Shown here: in pieces, positions 34,801 to 44,988 of the stretch
How positions within the stretch are numbered: the stretch's first letter is position 1
How the letters are laid out: every line of letters begins with the position of its first letter
Assembly (NCBI RefSeq): GCF_963675585.1
Contig: NZ_OY776413.1
Span: forward strand, 124,001 to 188,000
Source: an uncultured Draconibacterium sp.
Lineage (GTDB): Bacteria > Bacteroidota > Bacteroidia > Bacteroidales > Prolixibacteraceae
Direction: 5' to 3'
DNA: 64,000 nucleotides
Notes under the pieces: generated by a model
Database searches by the model: none
The model's input: the letters and a program-made list of their open reading frames with translations, nothing else
Told to the model about the DNA's origin: nothing
Position numbers and translations under genes: made by a program

Positions 34801-36332
34801 GGAACAACAACTGCCCAATCCGGAAAAACAGACACATCTATTCCGAAAACCAACGTTCCCCAAAAATACATTACAAGTGTAGCTACAATTATTCCTGCAA
34901 TATTTAAAAGGATTCCGGTTTTTACCATGTCTTTTACCTGGATGCGATTTGTACCAAACACAATGGCATTGGGCGGTGTAGCCACCGGAAGCATAAATGC
35001 AAGCGAAGCAGCCAAAGTCGCCGGTATCATCAGCAACAATGGGTTTATTTCGATGGTGGTTGAAAGTCCCGCCAAAATCGGCAATATCATTTCTGTTGTG
35101 GCGGTGTTCGAAGTTAATTCCGTTAAAAACGACATCATTGAAACATTGGCAAAGGTGATTGCAATTGGTTCAACATTGGCAAATCCCGCCAGTTGCTCGC
35201 CAAACCAAACCGAAAGCCCTGAATCGACAAAACCTTGCGCCAGAGCAAAACCACCTCCAAAAAGCAATACAATATTCCAGGGGATTTTGCGTGCAGTTTC
35301 CCAATTCATTAAACGTTCTCCTTTTTCGCTTTTCGATGGAATTATAAAAAGTAAGATTGCGATAAAAATAGCGACCGTTCCATCGTTAATAAACGAAGGG
35401 TTATGAAACAGATTTGCCCAGCCCGGAACAACAAACGACTGAATGGTAAATCCCGACCTGAAAATCCATAAAAAGGCAAGAATAATAAATAAGGTCAATA
35501 CAATTTTTTCTTCCGGTTTAGCCTTCCCCAAAGCTTTGTATTCCATTTCAAACTCATTCAACTGAATAGCTTTCCAGCTCTTTTTAGGTTTGTACATCAG
35601 GTAAAGTAAAACCCATACTGTTACAAACAATAATACGGTAACAGGAATGGCAAAAATAAACCAGTCGGCAAACGAAATCTCCGGCATTTTAGGAAAGATG
35701 ATACTTACAATTCGCGCAAACGAAAGGTTGGGTGGAGTACCTACCAAAGTTGCAATACCACCAATTGAAGCCGAATAAGCAATTCCCAACAATAAACCAA
35801 TTGAATAACGTCCCATACCTTTTTTACCCAGATTTTCCTCCAGCTTCATAATTATCGAAAGAGCAATGGGCACCATCATCATTGCTGTTGCTGTGTTCGA
35901 CATCCACATGGAAAGAAAAGAGGTAGCCAGCATAAAACCAAATAAGATTTTACCTGGACTTATACCAAAAATTAACAAAATACGAAGTGCTATTCGTCGG
36001 TGTAAATTCCAGCGTTCCATTGCAAAAGCCATTAAAAAGCCACCGATAAACAGAAATATCAGGTGGTTAAAATACATGCTTGAGATTGTTTTGCCATCAA
36101 CTACTCCAAACAAAGGAAACAAAGCCACCGGAAGCAAAGCAGTAACCGCCAAAGGAATGGCTTCAGTAATCCACCACACGGCCATTAAAAACGCGATGGC
36201 AAAGGTGTAAGTCACTTTTTTGTTCTCCGGATCGAGATCGGCAAAAAGTATAATCAGCAAACTGATTAACGGGGCAAGTAACAATGAAAATTGTTTGACT
36301 TTGTCATTCGTGTTTTTAAACGATGTTGGCAT
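34797..36332 (-). CDS. SLC13/DASS family Na+-coupled anion symporter
   Basis: A 511-residue inner-membrane transporter with about 11 helices. The two SNT signatures of the divalent-anion:Na+ symporter family are present: MSNTATAMMMVPI in the first half and TSNTATTEMILPI in the second; the tips of the re-entrant hairpins contain GTPPN and ATPPNA. Substrates of the family include succinate and other dicarboxylates, and sulfate. The sequence alone does not decide between them. It is monocistronic and convergent with the preceding gene, with overlapping stop codons and no terminator between. Confidence 0.9.
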   Translation of the reverse strand: MPTSFKNTNDKVKQFSLLLAPLISLLIILFADLDPENKKVTYTFAIAFLMAVWWITEAIPLAVTALLPVALFPLFGVVDGKTISSMYFNHLIFLFIGGFLMAFAMERWNLHRRIALRILLIFGISPGKILFGFMLATSFLSMWMSNTATAMMMVPIALSIIMKLEENLGKKGMGRYSIGLLLGIAYSASIGGIATLVGTPPNLSFARIVSIIFPKMPEISFADWFIFAIPVTVLLFVTVWVLLYLMYKPKKSWKAIQLNEFEMEYKALGKAKPEEKIVLTLFIILAFLWIFRSGFTIQSFVVPGWANLFHNPSFINDGTVAIFIAILLFIIPSKSEKGERLMNWETARKIPWNIVLLFGGGFALAQGFVDSGLSVWFGEQLAGFANVEPIAITFANVSMMSFLTELTSNTATTEMILPILAGLSTTIEINPLLLMIPATLAASLAFMLPVATPPNAIVFGTNRIQVKDMVKTGILLNIAGIIVATLVMYFWGTLVFGIDVSVFPDWAVVVP

Positions 36333-36439
36333 TTTAAGAACTTAAAAGTTTAGATTTTGCAGACAGGAAACTATTCCTGAGCACTTTAAGGTTCTTAAAT
36401 TTAATAAAAGAATTTCTATAATGCAGAAGGAACAGACTT

Positions 36440-38038
36440 TTACTTGTTGATTGGAATATTAAAATAAAAGGTAGTGCCTTTCCCAGGTTCGCTATCGAAC
36501 CAAATTTTTCCGCCGTGCAATTCAATAAATTCCTTGCACAAAATCAGGCCCCATCCGGTACCTTTTTCTTTGTTCGTACCGGGCTTTACAACAACTTCTC
36601 CAATTTTAAACAGTTTGTTTTGCAACTCAGGAGCTATTCCAACTCCTTCATCTTTCACCGATACAACAACATCATTATCGCGTTGCAGGGCCGATATCGT
36701 TATTTCTCCGCCATTATGCGAATACTTTACTGCGTTGTTCAATAAATTTCGAATGATGGTATTTAAAACATCCGGATCAGCGTTTATTTGAATATTAAGA
36801 TCGCAATCTGCCTTTATTCTTATGTCTTTGTGATGTGCACTAATTGAAACCAGGTTAATGGTATCAGAAATGGCCGTACACAAATTAAGTGACTGCAATT
36901 CTATTTTTTTGCGCCCGGATTGCATTCGCGACCACTCCAGCAAATTATTTAAGAGTTCGTAACTTTGTGTGGCTGCCTTTTTTAACAGTGCAGTCATATT
37001 CTGCAGGTTGTCATACTGTTCATTTTCGCAGAGCTCGTAAATCATCTGGCTTAAACCCATTATTCCATTAAACGGGCCTTTTAAATCATGGCCGATAATG
37101 GAGAAAAATTTGTCTTTGGTAGCATTCAAATCCCGAAGTTCCTCTTCCTGTCTTTTTAATTGCTGTTCGGTTTCTTTACGTTTGGTAATATCGCGACCAA
37201 CTGCCACAGTATCAATAATCTGCTGATTATCATCTACATTTGCTTTTAACGACCAACCAAACCAACGCCAGCCAATAACCGTTTTTGCACGTTCTTCGTG
37301 ATATGATTTATGTGGGGGATTCTCCAACGATTTTATTGATTCTTTTACATGTTCCACATCGTCCTTGTGAATAATGCTAAAAAAAGTTTTTCCAAGAAAT
37401 TCGTTTTCGTCTACTCCAAAACTTTTACAATAATTGGGGCTGACAAATGTTAATTCGTTGTTGAGATTAAACTGAACCACCAAATCGTTTTGATTCTCGA
37501 TTAAAAACCGATATCTCTGTTCGCTTTCTTTTAACGCTTTTTCTGCTTCCTTTCGCTTTGCAAGTTCATCTTTTAGTTTTTTAGAATGAAGATCAACTTG
37601 TTCTGCCAGGTACTTTTTTTCGTTGCGTTTTTTAAGATTGGCGCTGTTGATTTTCAACATGGTACGAATTTGAAGCATCAGTTCCAGGTTGTTAACCGGC
37701 TTGGCCAAAAATGCATCGGCTCCGGCTTCAATAGCTTTAAGCCTGTTTTCCTGGTTATTTTCCAAACCACTTAAAAATATAACCGGAATATCCTGAGTAA
37801 TCTCATTTGCTTTCAATTTTTCGCAAATTTCGAATCCATCGGGTTGTGGCATCAAAATATCAAGTAAGATCACATTCGGTAAATTATCGATTGCCAGCTC
37901 CATTCCCTTCAGTCCCGATTCAGCTCTTAAATATTCCGCTTCCGGAAAATAAGTTTTTATCAGTTTTTCAAGAAAATATAAAAGTTTAGGATTATCGTCA
38001 ATAGCCAAAATTTTTTGTTCAGATCTTAAATCGCTCAT
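36440..38038 (-). CDS. Receiver-PAS-histidine kinase hybrid
   Basis: A 532-residue cytoplasmic protein without membrane segments. An N-terminal receiver domain (about 8-125) carries Asp60 in NVILLDILMPQ and Lys97 in FLAKPV. A charged coiled coil (125-170), a PAS domain (about 170-290) and the kinase core follow. The phospho-acceptor is His317 in SIIGHDLKGPF, and ATP-binding motifs are IRNLLNNAVKYS, DEGVGIA and GTGWGLILCKEF. The receiver at the N-terminus suggests that it acts as a downstream kinase of another sensor. No target regulator is adjacent. Confidence 0.9.
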   Translation of the reverse strand: MSDLRSEQKILAIDDNPKLLYFLEKLIKTYFPEAEYLRAESGLKGMELAIDNLPNVILLDILMPQPDGFEICEKLKANEITQDIPVIFLSGLENNQENRLKAIEAGADAFLAKPVNNLELMLQIRTMLKINSANLKKRNEKKYLAEQVDLHSKKLKDELAKRKEAEKALKESEQRYRFLIENQNDLVVQFNLNNELTFVSPNYCKSFGVDENEFLGKTFFSIIHKDDVEHVKESIKSLENPPHKSYHEERAKTVIGWRWFGWSLKANVDDNQQIIDTVAVGRDITKRKETEQQLKRQEEELRDLNATKDKFFSIIGHDLKGPFNGIMGLSQMIYELCENEQYDNLQNMTALLKKAATQSYELLNNLLEWSRMQSGRKKIELQSLNLCTAISDTINLVSISAHHKDIRIKADCDLNIQINADPDVLNTIIRNLLNNAVKYSHNGGEITISALQRDNDVVVSVKDEGVGIAPELQNKLFKIGEVVVKPGTNKEKGTGWGLILCKEFIELHGGKIWFDSEPGKGTTFYFNIPINK

Positions 38039-38451
38039 ACTACGTTTTAGAAAAAGATTAATTTAAAAGGCAACTTTAGTACTTCTATTCGGAATAAATT
38101 CTTTCAACAATATGTATCCTATATACAGAACTGTGTGAAAGATTAAGCCAAAGGTATTAAACCACAACGACCCCATCATCATTCAAACAGATGAATATCA
38201 AGGTTATAAAAACTGAATAAATGGGTAAAAAATCCTGAGCTTATTTAACATGAATAAAAATAAACTGAGTCGAATTTTCAATATGGATTCGACACTACAT
38301 ACTAATTTTTCGTATGTAACATATTGTTAACCATGTGAAAAATAATTCTGGGTTCGCTTTTTCCGGCTCCGATTTTACCAAAAATATTGTACTAAGCAAT
38401 TCTGAAACTTTCAGTATTTTGGCTTAACTTGAATGATTAAAAAATTAGAAG
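38039..38451. other. Intergenic region, 413 bp, no gene seen
   Basis: AT-rich spacer between the divergent hybrid kinase and nuclease genes. I find no open frame with coding character, no RNA-gene signature and no clear -7 element. Confidence 0.6.
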
Positions 38452-38802
38452 ATGTATAAATACAAAGCAAAAATTGATCGTATAGTTGATGGTGATACAA
38501 TGGACATTATTGTGGATCTAGGTTTTAAAATTAGTACTCATCAGCGAATCAGACTGCAGGGAATTAATACCCCCGAAACCTATAATGTAAAAAAAGATTC
38601 GGAGGAATACAGAAAGGGAAGTCTGGCAAAAGAGTTCGTAATACAACGAATTGAAGCCAACAATTACGAAGCCCTCATTGATACAGAGAAAGATACCGGG
38701 AAATATGGAAGATACATTGCCACTGTATGGCTGGCCGATAGTCCGGTTTCGCTAAATCAGGAGCTGGTTGATAAAGGTTATGCTGTTGTCGCAAACTATT
38801 AA
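38452..38802 (+). CDS. Thermonuclease family (SNase-like) protein
   Basis: A 116-residue staphylococcal-nuclease-like protein. RIRLQGINTPE supplies the catalytic Arg34 and Glu42, and the second arginine is Arg87 in GKYGRYIATVW. DGDTMDIIVDL provides the acidic metal site. There is no signal peptide, so this copy appears cytoplasmic, unlike secreted relatives. Family members cleave DNA or RNA with Ca2+. It is monocistronic and convergent with the PorP/SprF gene. Confidence 0.88.
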   Translation: MYKYKAKIDRIVDGDTMDIIVDLGFKISTHQRIRLQGINTPETYNVKKDSEEYRKGSLAKEFVIQRIEANNYEALIDTEKDTGKYGRYIATVWLADSPVSLNQELVDKGYAVVANY

Positions 38803-38832
38803 TTTCAGCAATCAGCGCTTAAGAATTGGAGC

Positions 38833-38870
38833 AAAAAAAAAGAGCACCCCACGCAATCGGAATACTCTTT
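38833..38870 (-). terminator. Terminator of the PorP/SprF gene
   Basis: On the minus strand an eight-base-pair stem (AAAGAGTA with TGCTCTTT, one G-T pair) and a 16-base loop precede a run of nine T residues, 22 bp after the stop codon. Confidence 0.75.
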
Positions 38871-38892
38871 CAACAAACACAACAATATTTTT

Positions 38893-39840
38893 TTAGAAGT
38901 ATCTTGGCGATACTACTTTTTCTTTCTTGAATTTTAATTCGTACGAAACCATTACTTCGTGTGTGCCGTTGTTGTAATTTTTCAGGTTTGAGGTTGAAAA
39001 ATCAATGGCATAACCAATTCTCAATTTCTCAGCGAATAAGAACTGTGCAATAAATCCATACGAATCACCTGAACGCCACATGGCTCCAAGCCAAAGCTTT
39101 TCTTTAATCAGGAAGTTTCCTGTTAAATCGAGTTGTAGTGGAGTACCGGTTTCACTGGTGAACGACGCTTTGGTAAGTGCTGTTGGCTTAAACTTAATGT
39201 TCTCGCCTAAGTCGAATACGGCACCTGCTGTTAGAAAATAGTGTCGTAATTCACCTTCTACAGAGAAGTTCTCGTAATCGTTTTCGTATTTGCTGTTTAC
39301 CACTTTTGGGATAGAAAAACCAACATAAGCACGCTTTCCGTGCAAGAATGCACCTACCCCAAAGTTGGGTTTAAACGCCGAGTTTATTTCGCCAACAAAA
39401 GATGGATCGTTTGGATCGATAATATTATGCGCCTGTAAATTGTGCGAATAATTGGTAAATCCACCTTTTAGTCCAAAACGTAAATTCGTTTTTTCGCTCA
39501 ATGGCACCAGGTACGAATAGTCGGCAAACACATAAAAGCGTTTTTCGTATCCCACTTTGTCGTTTATAACATTTAAACCCAAAGCAACGCGTTCGTTTTT
39601 TAATGGAGCCTGCACGGTAAATGTGTAGGTTTCAGGGGCATCGTTTATTCCTGTCCACTGATTTCTACCCAACACCATAAAACCCAGCGATTCCCACGAT
39701 CCGGTATAAGCCGGGTTAATGGTTTGTTGGTTAAACATGTATTGTGTATACATCGGATCTTGCTGAGCATTTGATGAAAAGCTCATTAGTAAAACCACTA
39801 CGATCCCCAAACCGGTTAAAATTCTTTTATATGTTTTCAT
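38893..39840 (-). CDS. PorP/SprF family type IX secretion membrane protein
   Basis: A 315-residue outer-membrane protein. The signal peptide (MKTYKRILTGLGIVVVLL, ending near SSNAQ) is followed by the family hallmark QDPMYTQYMFNQQTINPAYTG. The rest is a barrel with repeated aromatic strands, such as FGLKGGFTNYSHNLQ and YGFIAQFLFAEKLRIGYAID. PorP and SprF belong to the type IX secretion or gliding machinery, often acting with particular secreted adhesins. No large C-terminal-domain protein is next to it here. The start is set at MKTYKR; an ATG three codons upstream is possible. Confidence 0.88.
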   Translation of the reverse strand: MKTYKRILTGLGIVVVLLMSFSSNAQQDPMYTQYMFNQQTINPAYTGSWESLGFMVLGRNQWTGINDAPETYTFTVQAPLKNERVALGLNVINDKVGYEKRFYVFADYSYLVPLSEKTNLRFGLKGGFTNYSHNLQAHNIIDPNDPSFVGEINSAFKPNFGVGAFLHGKRAYVGFSIPKVVNSKYENDYENFSVEGELRHYFLTAGAVFDLGENIKFKPTALTKASFTSETGTPLQLDLTGNFLIKEKLWLGAMWRSGDSYGFIAQFLFAEKLRIGYAIDFSTSNLKNYNNGTHEVMVSYELKFKKEKVVSPRYF

Positions 39841-40345
39841 TTTTTGCATTTTTAGGTTAATTCTTTCTTTTATCAAGAAACGATACAATACGTTAAGAAA
39901 ATCATGTTTTGGTTTTCAATAAGATTATGATTACTAAAATGAGATTCAGGTTTGTATGACCTCATTTAACCATTGTCTTATTATAATCGCGGTTTTATCG
40001 ATTATAAAAACTTTTAATTAGATTTTCTTTTTTCATTTATTGCGTCCTTGTTGTGTTTATATTTCTGTAAAAAGCGTACAATTTTAATAACAACAGCCAT
40101 GCCAACAACCACAAAAAACTGATTTTCTGAACATTAAAAAACACATGCCAAATATGCCAAGTCCCAATCGGGGACACATATTCTTTCACGGTCCTATTTA
40201 GGACAATATCTCATTTTGACCACCAAGGGAAAATCATCTAATTAATACTACTTTTGCCATTTGATATGAATAAATCATAACACGAATAATACTTGCTTTT
40301 TTCTTCTGCAATACTTAAATTTCATCAACTTTAAATTCACTATCA
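39841..40345. other. Divergent intergenic region, 505 bp, with two GTCC/GGAC dyads
   Basis: It holds the promoters of porP (minus) and of the APC transporter (plus). Two short perfect dyads lie 15 bp apart: GTCCC-5-GGGAC at 40161-40175 and GTCCT-4-AGGAC at 40191-40204. A -7-like TACTTTTG follows at 40249. No gene was seen. Confidence 0.6.
40249..40256 (+). promoter_or_regulatory. -7 element of the APC transporter promoter
   Basis: TACTTTTG followed by CC, as in the nqr promoter, 89 bp upstream of the TTG start. No TTG/TTTG lies at the expected 19-20 bp upstream. Confidence 0.5.
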
Positions 40346-42562
40346 TTGAATCAAATTAAAAAATTCGGAACGGCCCCCGTTTTCTTAACTGCCATATCTA
40401 CCATTTTAGGTGCTATACTTTTTTTGCGTTTTGGATTCGCAGTAGGAACTTTAGGTTTCTGGGGTGTTATATTAATTATCCTCTTAGGACATTTAGTTAC
40501 CATACCAACAGCGCTTGCAATATCGGAAATAGCAACCAACAAACGAGTTGAAGGAGGAGGTGAATACTTTATTATCTCCCGTTCTTTCGGATTAAACATT
40601 GGAGCTACAATCGGACTTGCACTTTTTTTCTCGCAAGCCATTAGTGTTGCATTCTATGTAATCGCCTTTACCGAAGCCTTTGAATTCTTTTTTAATTACT
40701 TATTTGATCAGTACGGATTTATCCTGCCCAGACAGGCCATTAGTTTACCGGTGATGATCGGACTGGCTGCTTTGATCATAAAAAAAGGAGCAAACCTGGG
40801 AGTTAAAGCACTTTATGTGGTTGCAGCCATATTATTGGTATCTCTGATTATGTTCTTTTTGGGAAATACAGAATTCGCTCAAACCAACTCGTTCTCTCTT
40901 ACAAAAGCAAGCCTTCGGAATCCTAAAGAATTTTTTATCGTATTTGCCATCATTTTTCCGGCATTTACAGGGATGACTGCCGGAGTAGGATTATCGGGCG
41001 ACCTAAAAAAGCCCTCGCGTTCCATCCCTTTGGGAACAATTATGGCGACGTTTTCAGGAATGATCATATATTTCCTAATTGTTTACAAACTGGCCACATC
41101 TGCTCCGGTTGAAGATATGCTTCAACACCAGTTAATAATGGGTAAAATTGCACTGGGAGGCGCCATTGTTATTCCGCTTGGACTAGCCGCTTCAACCATT
41201 TCATCGGCTTTAGGATCGGTTATGGTGGCTCCCCGCACTTTACAGGCACTGGCTCTGGACAAAGCTTTTCCTTCGAAAAAGATAAACCGGTGGCTGGCAA
41301 GTTCAAATCCTGCAGACAATGAACCCCAAAACGCTTCAATTGTAACATCTGTAATAGCACTTGTTTTTGTGGCTTTGGGTGATGTGAATGCGGTTGCGTC
41401 TATCATATCCATGTTCTTTATGGTTACATATGGAGCTTTGTGTCTAATTTCCTTTCTGAATCATTTTGGAGCATCGCCATCGTATCGTCCTACATTCCGC
41501 TCGCGTTGGTACATTTCGCTGGTTGGTTTTTTAGTATCCATTTGGGTAATGTTTAAAATAAATACTCCATACGCATTGCTTGCCATTGTTGTAATGACCT
41601 TAATCTATTTATACATTAATCGTTACCACAAAAACAGAAAAGGTTTTGCCTCCATTTTTGCCAATTCACTTTTTCAACTTAACCGAAACCTGCAGGTTGC
41701 ACTGCAAAAGAAACGGAAAACACTTACGCACAACGAGTGGCGACCAAGTGCCATTTGCATTTCAAACGAACCGGTTAGTACCAATAAAACTTTCCAACTG
41801 TTAAACTGGATTAGCTACAAATACGGCTTTGGAACCTATTTGTATTTAATTGAAGATTATTATTCGAAACACGCGGTTGAACTGGCAACTAAAAAACTCT
41901 CTCAGCTAATTGAAGAAGTAAACGAAACAGAAAACTATGTATATCTCGATACCCTAATTTCGCCATCGTACACTTCTGCCATTGCACAAGCCATTCAAAT
42001 TCCGGGAGTTGCAGGAATGGAAAATAACATGATCATCTTTGAATACAACAAGGAGAATCCTCAGAATCTTACTAAAGTGATCGAAAATTTTGCCTTGGTG
42101 AACAGCGGGAATTTTGACATTTGTATACTGGGAAATTCGGCAAAACGAATGGACATGCGAAATGGCATTCACATCTGGATCAATTCATTCGACACAGAGA
42201 ATGCCAACTTAATGATTCTGCTTAGTTTTATTATTCTGGGGCATCCCGATCTGAAAAAAACACACATTGAAATTTATGTAATTTGCCGCGAAGAAGAAGT
42301 GGAACCAACAAAAGTTGAAATGAAAAATCTTGTTCTATCGGGCAGGTTACCAATAACCGAAAAGAACATAAAAATCATACTAAAAAAAGAAGGTTTGTCG
42401 AGCAAATCGATCATTGCTAATAAATCGCTGAATGCAGGACTAACATTGATTGGCCTGCGCGAAGAAATGTTAAAGCATGAAAAAGAAGAGCTATTTAAAG
42501 GCTACGAAGAACTCGGAACCATTCTTTTTGTTCATTCCAAAAACCAGAAATCGATTGAATAA
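40346..42562 (+). CDS. APC-superfamily transporter, cation-chloride cotransporter (SLC12)-like
   Basis: A 738-residue protein with 12 predicted helices in the first 420 residues and a soluble C-terminal domain of about 300 residues. The start KKFGTAPVFLTAISTILGAI and LRFGFAVGTLGFWG resembles the first helix of SLC12 proteins, as does the long cytoplasmic tail. Bacterial relatives move amino acids or ions; the substrate is not settled. The start codon is TTG at 40346; no in-frame ATG lies near, and the family N-terminus begins right there. Only 6 bp separate it from the SDR gene. Confidence 0.8.
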   Translation: MNQIKKFGTAPVFLTAISTILGAILFLRFGFAVGTLGFWGVILIILLGHLVTIPTALAISEIATNKRVEGGGEYFIISRSFGLNIGATIGLALFFSQAISVAFYVIAFTEAFEFFFNYLFDQYGFILPRQAISLPVMIGLAALIIKKGANLGVKALYVVAAILLVSLIMFFLGNTEFAQTNSFSLTKASLRNPKEFFIVFAIIFPAFTGMTAGVGLSGDLKKPSRSIPLGTIMATFSGMIIYFLIVYKLATSAPVEDMLQHQLIMGKIALGGAIVIPLGLAASTISSALGSVMVAPRTLQALALDKAFPSKKINRWLASSNPADNEPQNASIVTSVIALVFVALGDVNAVASIISMFFMVTYGALCLISFLNHFGASPSYRPTFRSRWYISLVGFLVSIWVMFKINTPYALLAIVVMTLIYLYINRYHKNRKGFASIFANSLFQLNRNLQVALQKKRKTLTHNEWRPSAICISNEPVSTNKTFQLLNWISYKYGFGTYLYLIEDYYSKHAVELATKKLSQLIEEVNETENYVYLDTLISPSYTSAIAQAIQIPGVAGMENNMIIFEYNKENPQNLTKVIENFALVNSGNFDICILGNSAKRMDMRNGIHIWINSFDTENANLMILLSFIILGHPDLKKTHIEIYVICREEEVEPTKVEMKNLVLSGRLPITEKNIKIILKKEGLSSKSIIANKSLNAGLTLIGLREEMLKHEKEELFKGYEELGTILFVHSKNQKSIE

Positions 42563-42568
42563 CATACC

Positions 42569-43501
42569 ATGGAGAAGAAGAAAACACAAATAATTTTAGG
42601 TGCCGGAGGAGCGATTGGTATTGAATTAGCCAAAGAGTTAAAAAATTATACCTCAAAAATCAGGTTGGTTGGTCGTAATCCGCAACAGGTAAATGGCGAT
42701 GATGAACTGGTAAAATGTGATTTAACCAATTTTCATTTGGTTTCGAATGCGATAAAAGATACAGAGATTGCTTATCTAACCGTTGGTCTCCCCTACAAAA
42801 CCGAAGTGTGGGAAAATGAGTGGCCCGAGATAATGTACAATACGCTTGAAGCCTGTAAGAAACACAAAACAAAGCTGGTTTTCTTCGACAATATTTACAT
42901 GTACGATCCGAACGGATTAAATCCAATGAACGAAGAAACCAGAATACAGCCTTCAAGTAAAAAAGGAAAAGTTCGCGCACTAATTGCGCAAATGCTAATG
43001 GATGATGTTAATGCAGGCAATCTGGAAGCGTTAATTGCACGTGCTGCTGATTTTTATGGCCCGGGAATAAACAACAGCGTTTTAAACGAAACCGTATTTA
43101 AAACATTAAAAAAAGGGAAAAAAGCAAACTGGCTCTGCTCAACTCAGTTCAAACATAATTTCACCTACACTCCCGATGCCGCCAAAGCTACAGCCATATT
43201 GGGGAATGCGCCGGCAGCCTATGGACAGGTGTGGCATTTGCCAAGCGCAGAGCCGTGGACAGGCGAACAATGGATTAATGCTTTTGCAAAAGAATTGGGC
43301 GTTGAAGCAAAAACTCAGGTCGCCTCAAAATTTATAGTGAGATTGCTGGGCTTGTTTAATCCAATTATGAAAGAGTCGGTTGAAATGCTCTACCAATACG
43401 ATAGAGATTACCACTTCGACAGTACAAAATTTGAAACTGCTTTTCGATTTAAACCCACTTCAAACGAAGAGGGAATAAGGCAGGTTGTACAGCATGGTTG
43501 A
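42569..43501 (+). CDS. NAD(P)-dependent epimerase/dehydratase-like (extended SDR) protein
   Basis: A 310-residue Rossmann-fold enzyme. The cofactor loop is ILGAGGAIGIELA (9-21). The active-site region reads FFDNIYMYDPNG: Tyr is present, but the YxxxK spacing is not obvious, as in atypical SDRs. RAADFYGPG (about 158-166) is a conserved substrate-side block of NmrA/epimerase relatives. It is probably co-transcribed with the upstream transporter. Substrate unknown. Confidence 0.82.
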   Translation: MEKKKTQIILGAGGAIGIELAKELKNYTSKIRLVGRNPQQVNGDDELVKCDLTNFHLVSNAIKDTEIAYLTVGLPYKTEVWENEWPEIMYNTLEACKKHKTKLVFFDNIYMYDPNGLNPMNEETRIQPSSKKGKVRALIAQMLMDDVNAGNLEALIARAADFYGPGINNSVLNETVFKTLKKGKKANWLCSTQFKHNFTYTPDAAKATAILGNAPAAYGQVWHLPSAEPWTGEQWINAFAKELGVEAKTQVASKFIVRLLGLFNPIMKESVEMLYQYDRDYHFDSTKFETAFRFKPTSNEEGIRQVVQHG

Positions 43502-43555
43502 ACTAAATAAAATATTTTGTAACTTCCTCATCTACCAATTTGGATTCTGCAAAGC

Positions 43556-44461
43556 ATGAAGAACTTGAGCGAATTTATTACTGACCATACGGGATTAACA
43601 GACCAAACTCAATCAGAGATATTTTTTACCTTACTAATAATTCTGCTGCTTTCCCTTATCCGTTTTGCCATTTTAAGGGTTGTTTGGAAACAGACAAAAG
43701 ATGTAAAAATCCGTTACCAATGGAAGCGAACACTTTCGTTTATTGTCCCTTTTGTTACAGTTGTTCTTATTGGTGCGGTGTGGCTTCCTGCATTCGAACA
43801 ATTCGGGGCATTTTTGGGTTTGTTCTCTGCCGGTTTGGCAATTGCCTTAAAAGATCCGCTCACCAACCTGGCCGGATGGTTTTTTATTGTTGCACGTAAA
43901 CCTTTTGTTGTTGGCGATCGCATTCAGATTGGCGAAAACACCGGCGACATAATCGATATTCGCTTGTTTCAGTTTACCATGCTCGAAATTGGAAATTGGG
44001 TAGATGCCGACCAAAGTACCGGTAGAATCGTTCATTTACCCAACGGAAAAGTTTTTATGGAACCACAAGCCAATTTCAGTTCGGGTTTTGAATACATTTG
44101 GAACGAGATTAAAGTAAACCTCACTTTTGAAAGTAACTGGGAAAAGGCAAAATCAATTCTGGAAACGATAATCAACGAACATTCGGAACACGTGGCCATA
44201 AAAGCAGAAAAGGAGATTCTGGAAGCCAGCAAAAATTATATGATTTACTACAAACACCTCACTCCAATTGTATATACTGCGGTTAAAGAATATGGCGTTC
44301 GGCTTACCATTCGGTATTTGTGTAATCCCCGTCAACGGCGTGGATCGGAAAACGAAATCTGGCAAAAAATACTGCTCGCATTTAAAGTGGAAAAAAACAT
44401 CCATTTTGCTTATCCAACAACACGTTTTTTTAAAGCCGGCGAAGAAGGTTTTGCAGAATAA
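43556..44461 (+). CDS. MscS family mechanosensitive channel
   Basis: A 301-residue small-conductance mechanosensitive channel homologue. Three N-terminal helices end with the pore-lining TM3 (GAFLGLFSAGLAIALKDPL), rich in Gly and Ala as required for packing. The beta domain follows with FVVGDRIQIGENTGDIIDI and LPNGKVF, then an alpha/beta C-terminal domain. It releases osmolytes on hypo-osmotic shock. It lies 54 bp after the SDR gene and may belong to the same operon. Confidence 0.9.
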   Translation: MKNLSEFITDHTGLTDQTQSEIFFTLLIILLLSLIRFAILRVVWKQTKDVKIRYQWKRTLSFIVPFVTVVLIGAVWLPAFEQFGAFLGLFSAGLAIALKDPLTNLAGWFFIVARKPFVVGDRIQIGENTGDIIDIRLFQFTMLEIGNWVDADQSTGRIVHLPNGKVFMEPQANFSSGFEYIWNEIKVNLTFESNWEKAKSILETIINEHSEHVAIKAEKEILEASKNYMIYYKHLTPIVYTAVKEYGVRLTIRYLCNPRQRRGSENEIWQKILLAFKVEKNIHFAYPTTRFFKAGEEGFAE

Positions 44462-44517
44462 AACAAAAACGCAACCTTTTTCCCTGCGTATGAATCAATA
44501 GTACAAATACTCCTGAA

Positions 44518-44988
44518 ATGAGGCAAGCAGGCATCCTATTTCTTTTTTTAATTCTTAGTTTTTGGGCATGCGACAACAAGCAAAACCTGATCGAGCTGGA
44601 TATTGTAGAAACCGGCTGTATGAACGCATGGGATGATTATTACAACGGCGAAAACGACTATCGCGATGCTGTAGAAGAATACCTCGAACAAAACGGCATT
44701 TCGGTATATCGTGTTTACGCACACACTTACTGGGATGGACCGGTTTGTCTGGCTTGCTCCTGTCCTACCGGACGTTTGATTGTGATTCGAATAGAAGAAG
44801 AAGACAGACTTAAAGCGGAAGAACTGGGATTTCAATTTGTAAAAAATGAGAGGTATAATGTTCCTGAAAATTACGGATCAACTTTAGTCCCCGGGTTTAA
44901 AATCCATCCGGCTTCACCTGTAACAAGCTTATATTTTATCTTTCGCAAACCGCCTGTAGCTTTTGCATTGGTATCTCCTTCCACATAA
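44518..44988 (+). CDS. Small lipoprotein with 3' run-on into the convergent gene
   Basis: A 156-residue frame starting with a lipoprotein signal (LILSFWAC at residues 11-18). The middle contains GPVCLACSCPTGRLIVIRI, a Cys-rich strand that may bind metal or be oxidised. From about residue 118 onward the codons are the antisense of the 3' end of the next gene: the two convergent frames overlap by 118 bp. The natural protein probably ended near QFVKNERYN and lost its stop. The family is not recognised. Confidence 0.65.
   Translation: MRQAGILFLFLILSFWACDNKQNLIELDIVETGCMNAWDDYYNGENDYRDAVEEYLEQNGISVYRVYAHTYWDGPVCLACSCPTGRLIVIRIEEEDRLKAEELGFQFVKNERYNVPENYGSTLVPGFKIHPASPVTSLYFIFRKPPVAFALVSPST

Noticed and set aside
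36334-36525. Small minus-strand gene beyond the hybrid kinase
   Set aside because: It is an out-of-frame overlap with the 3' end of the kinase and lacks coding character.
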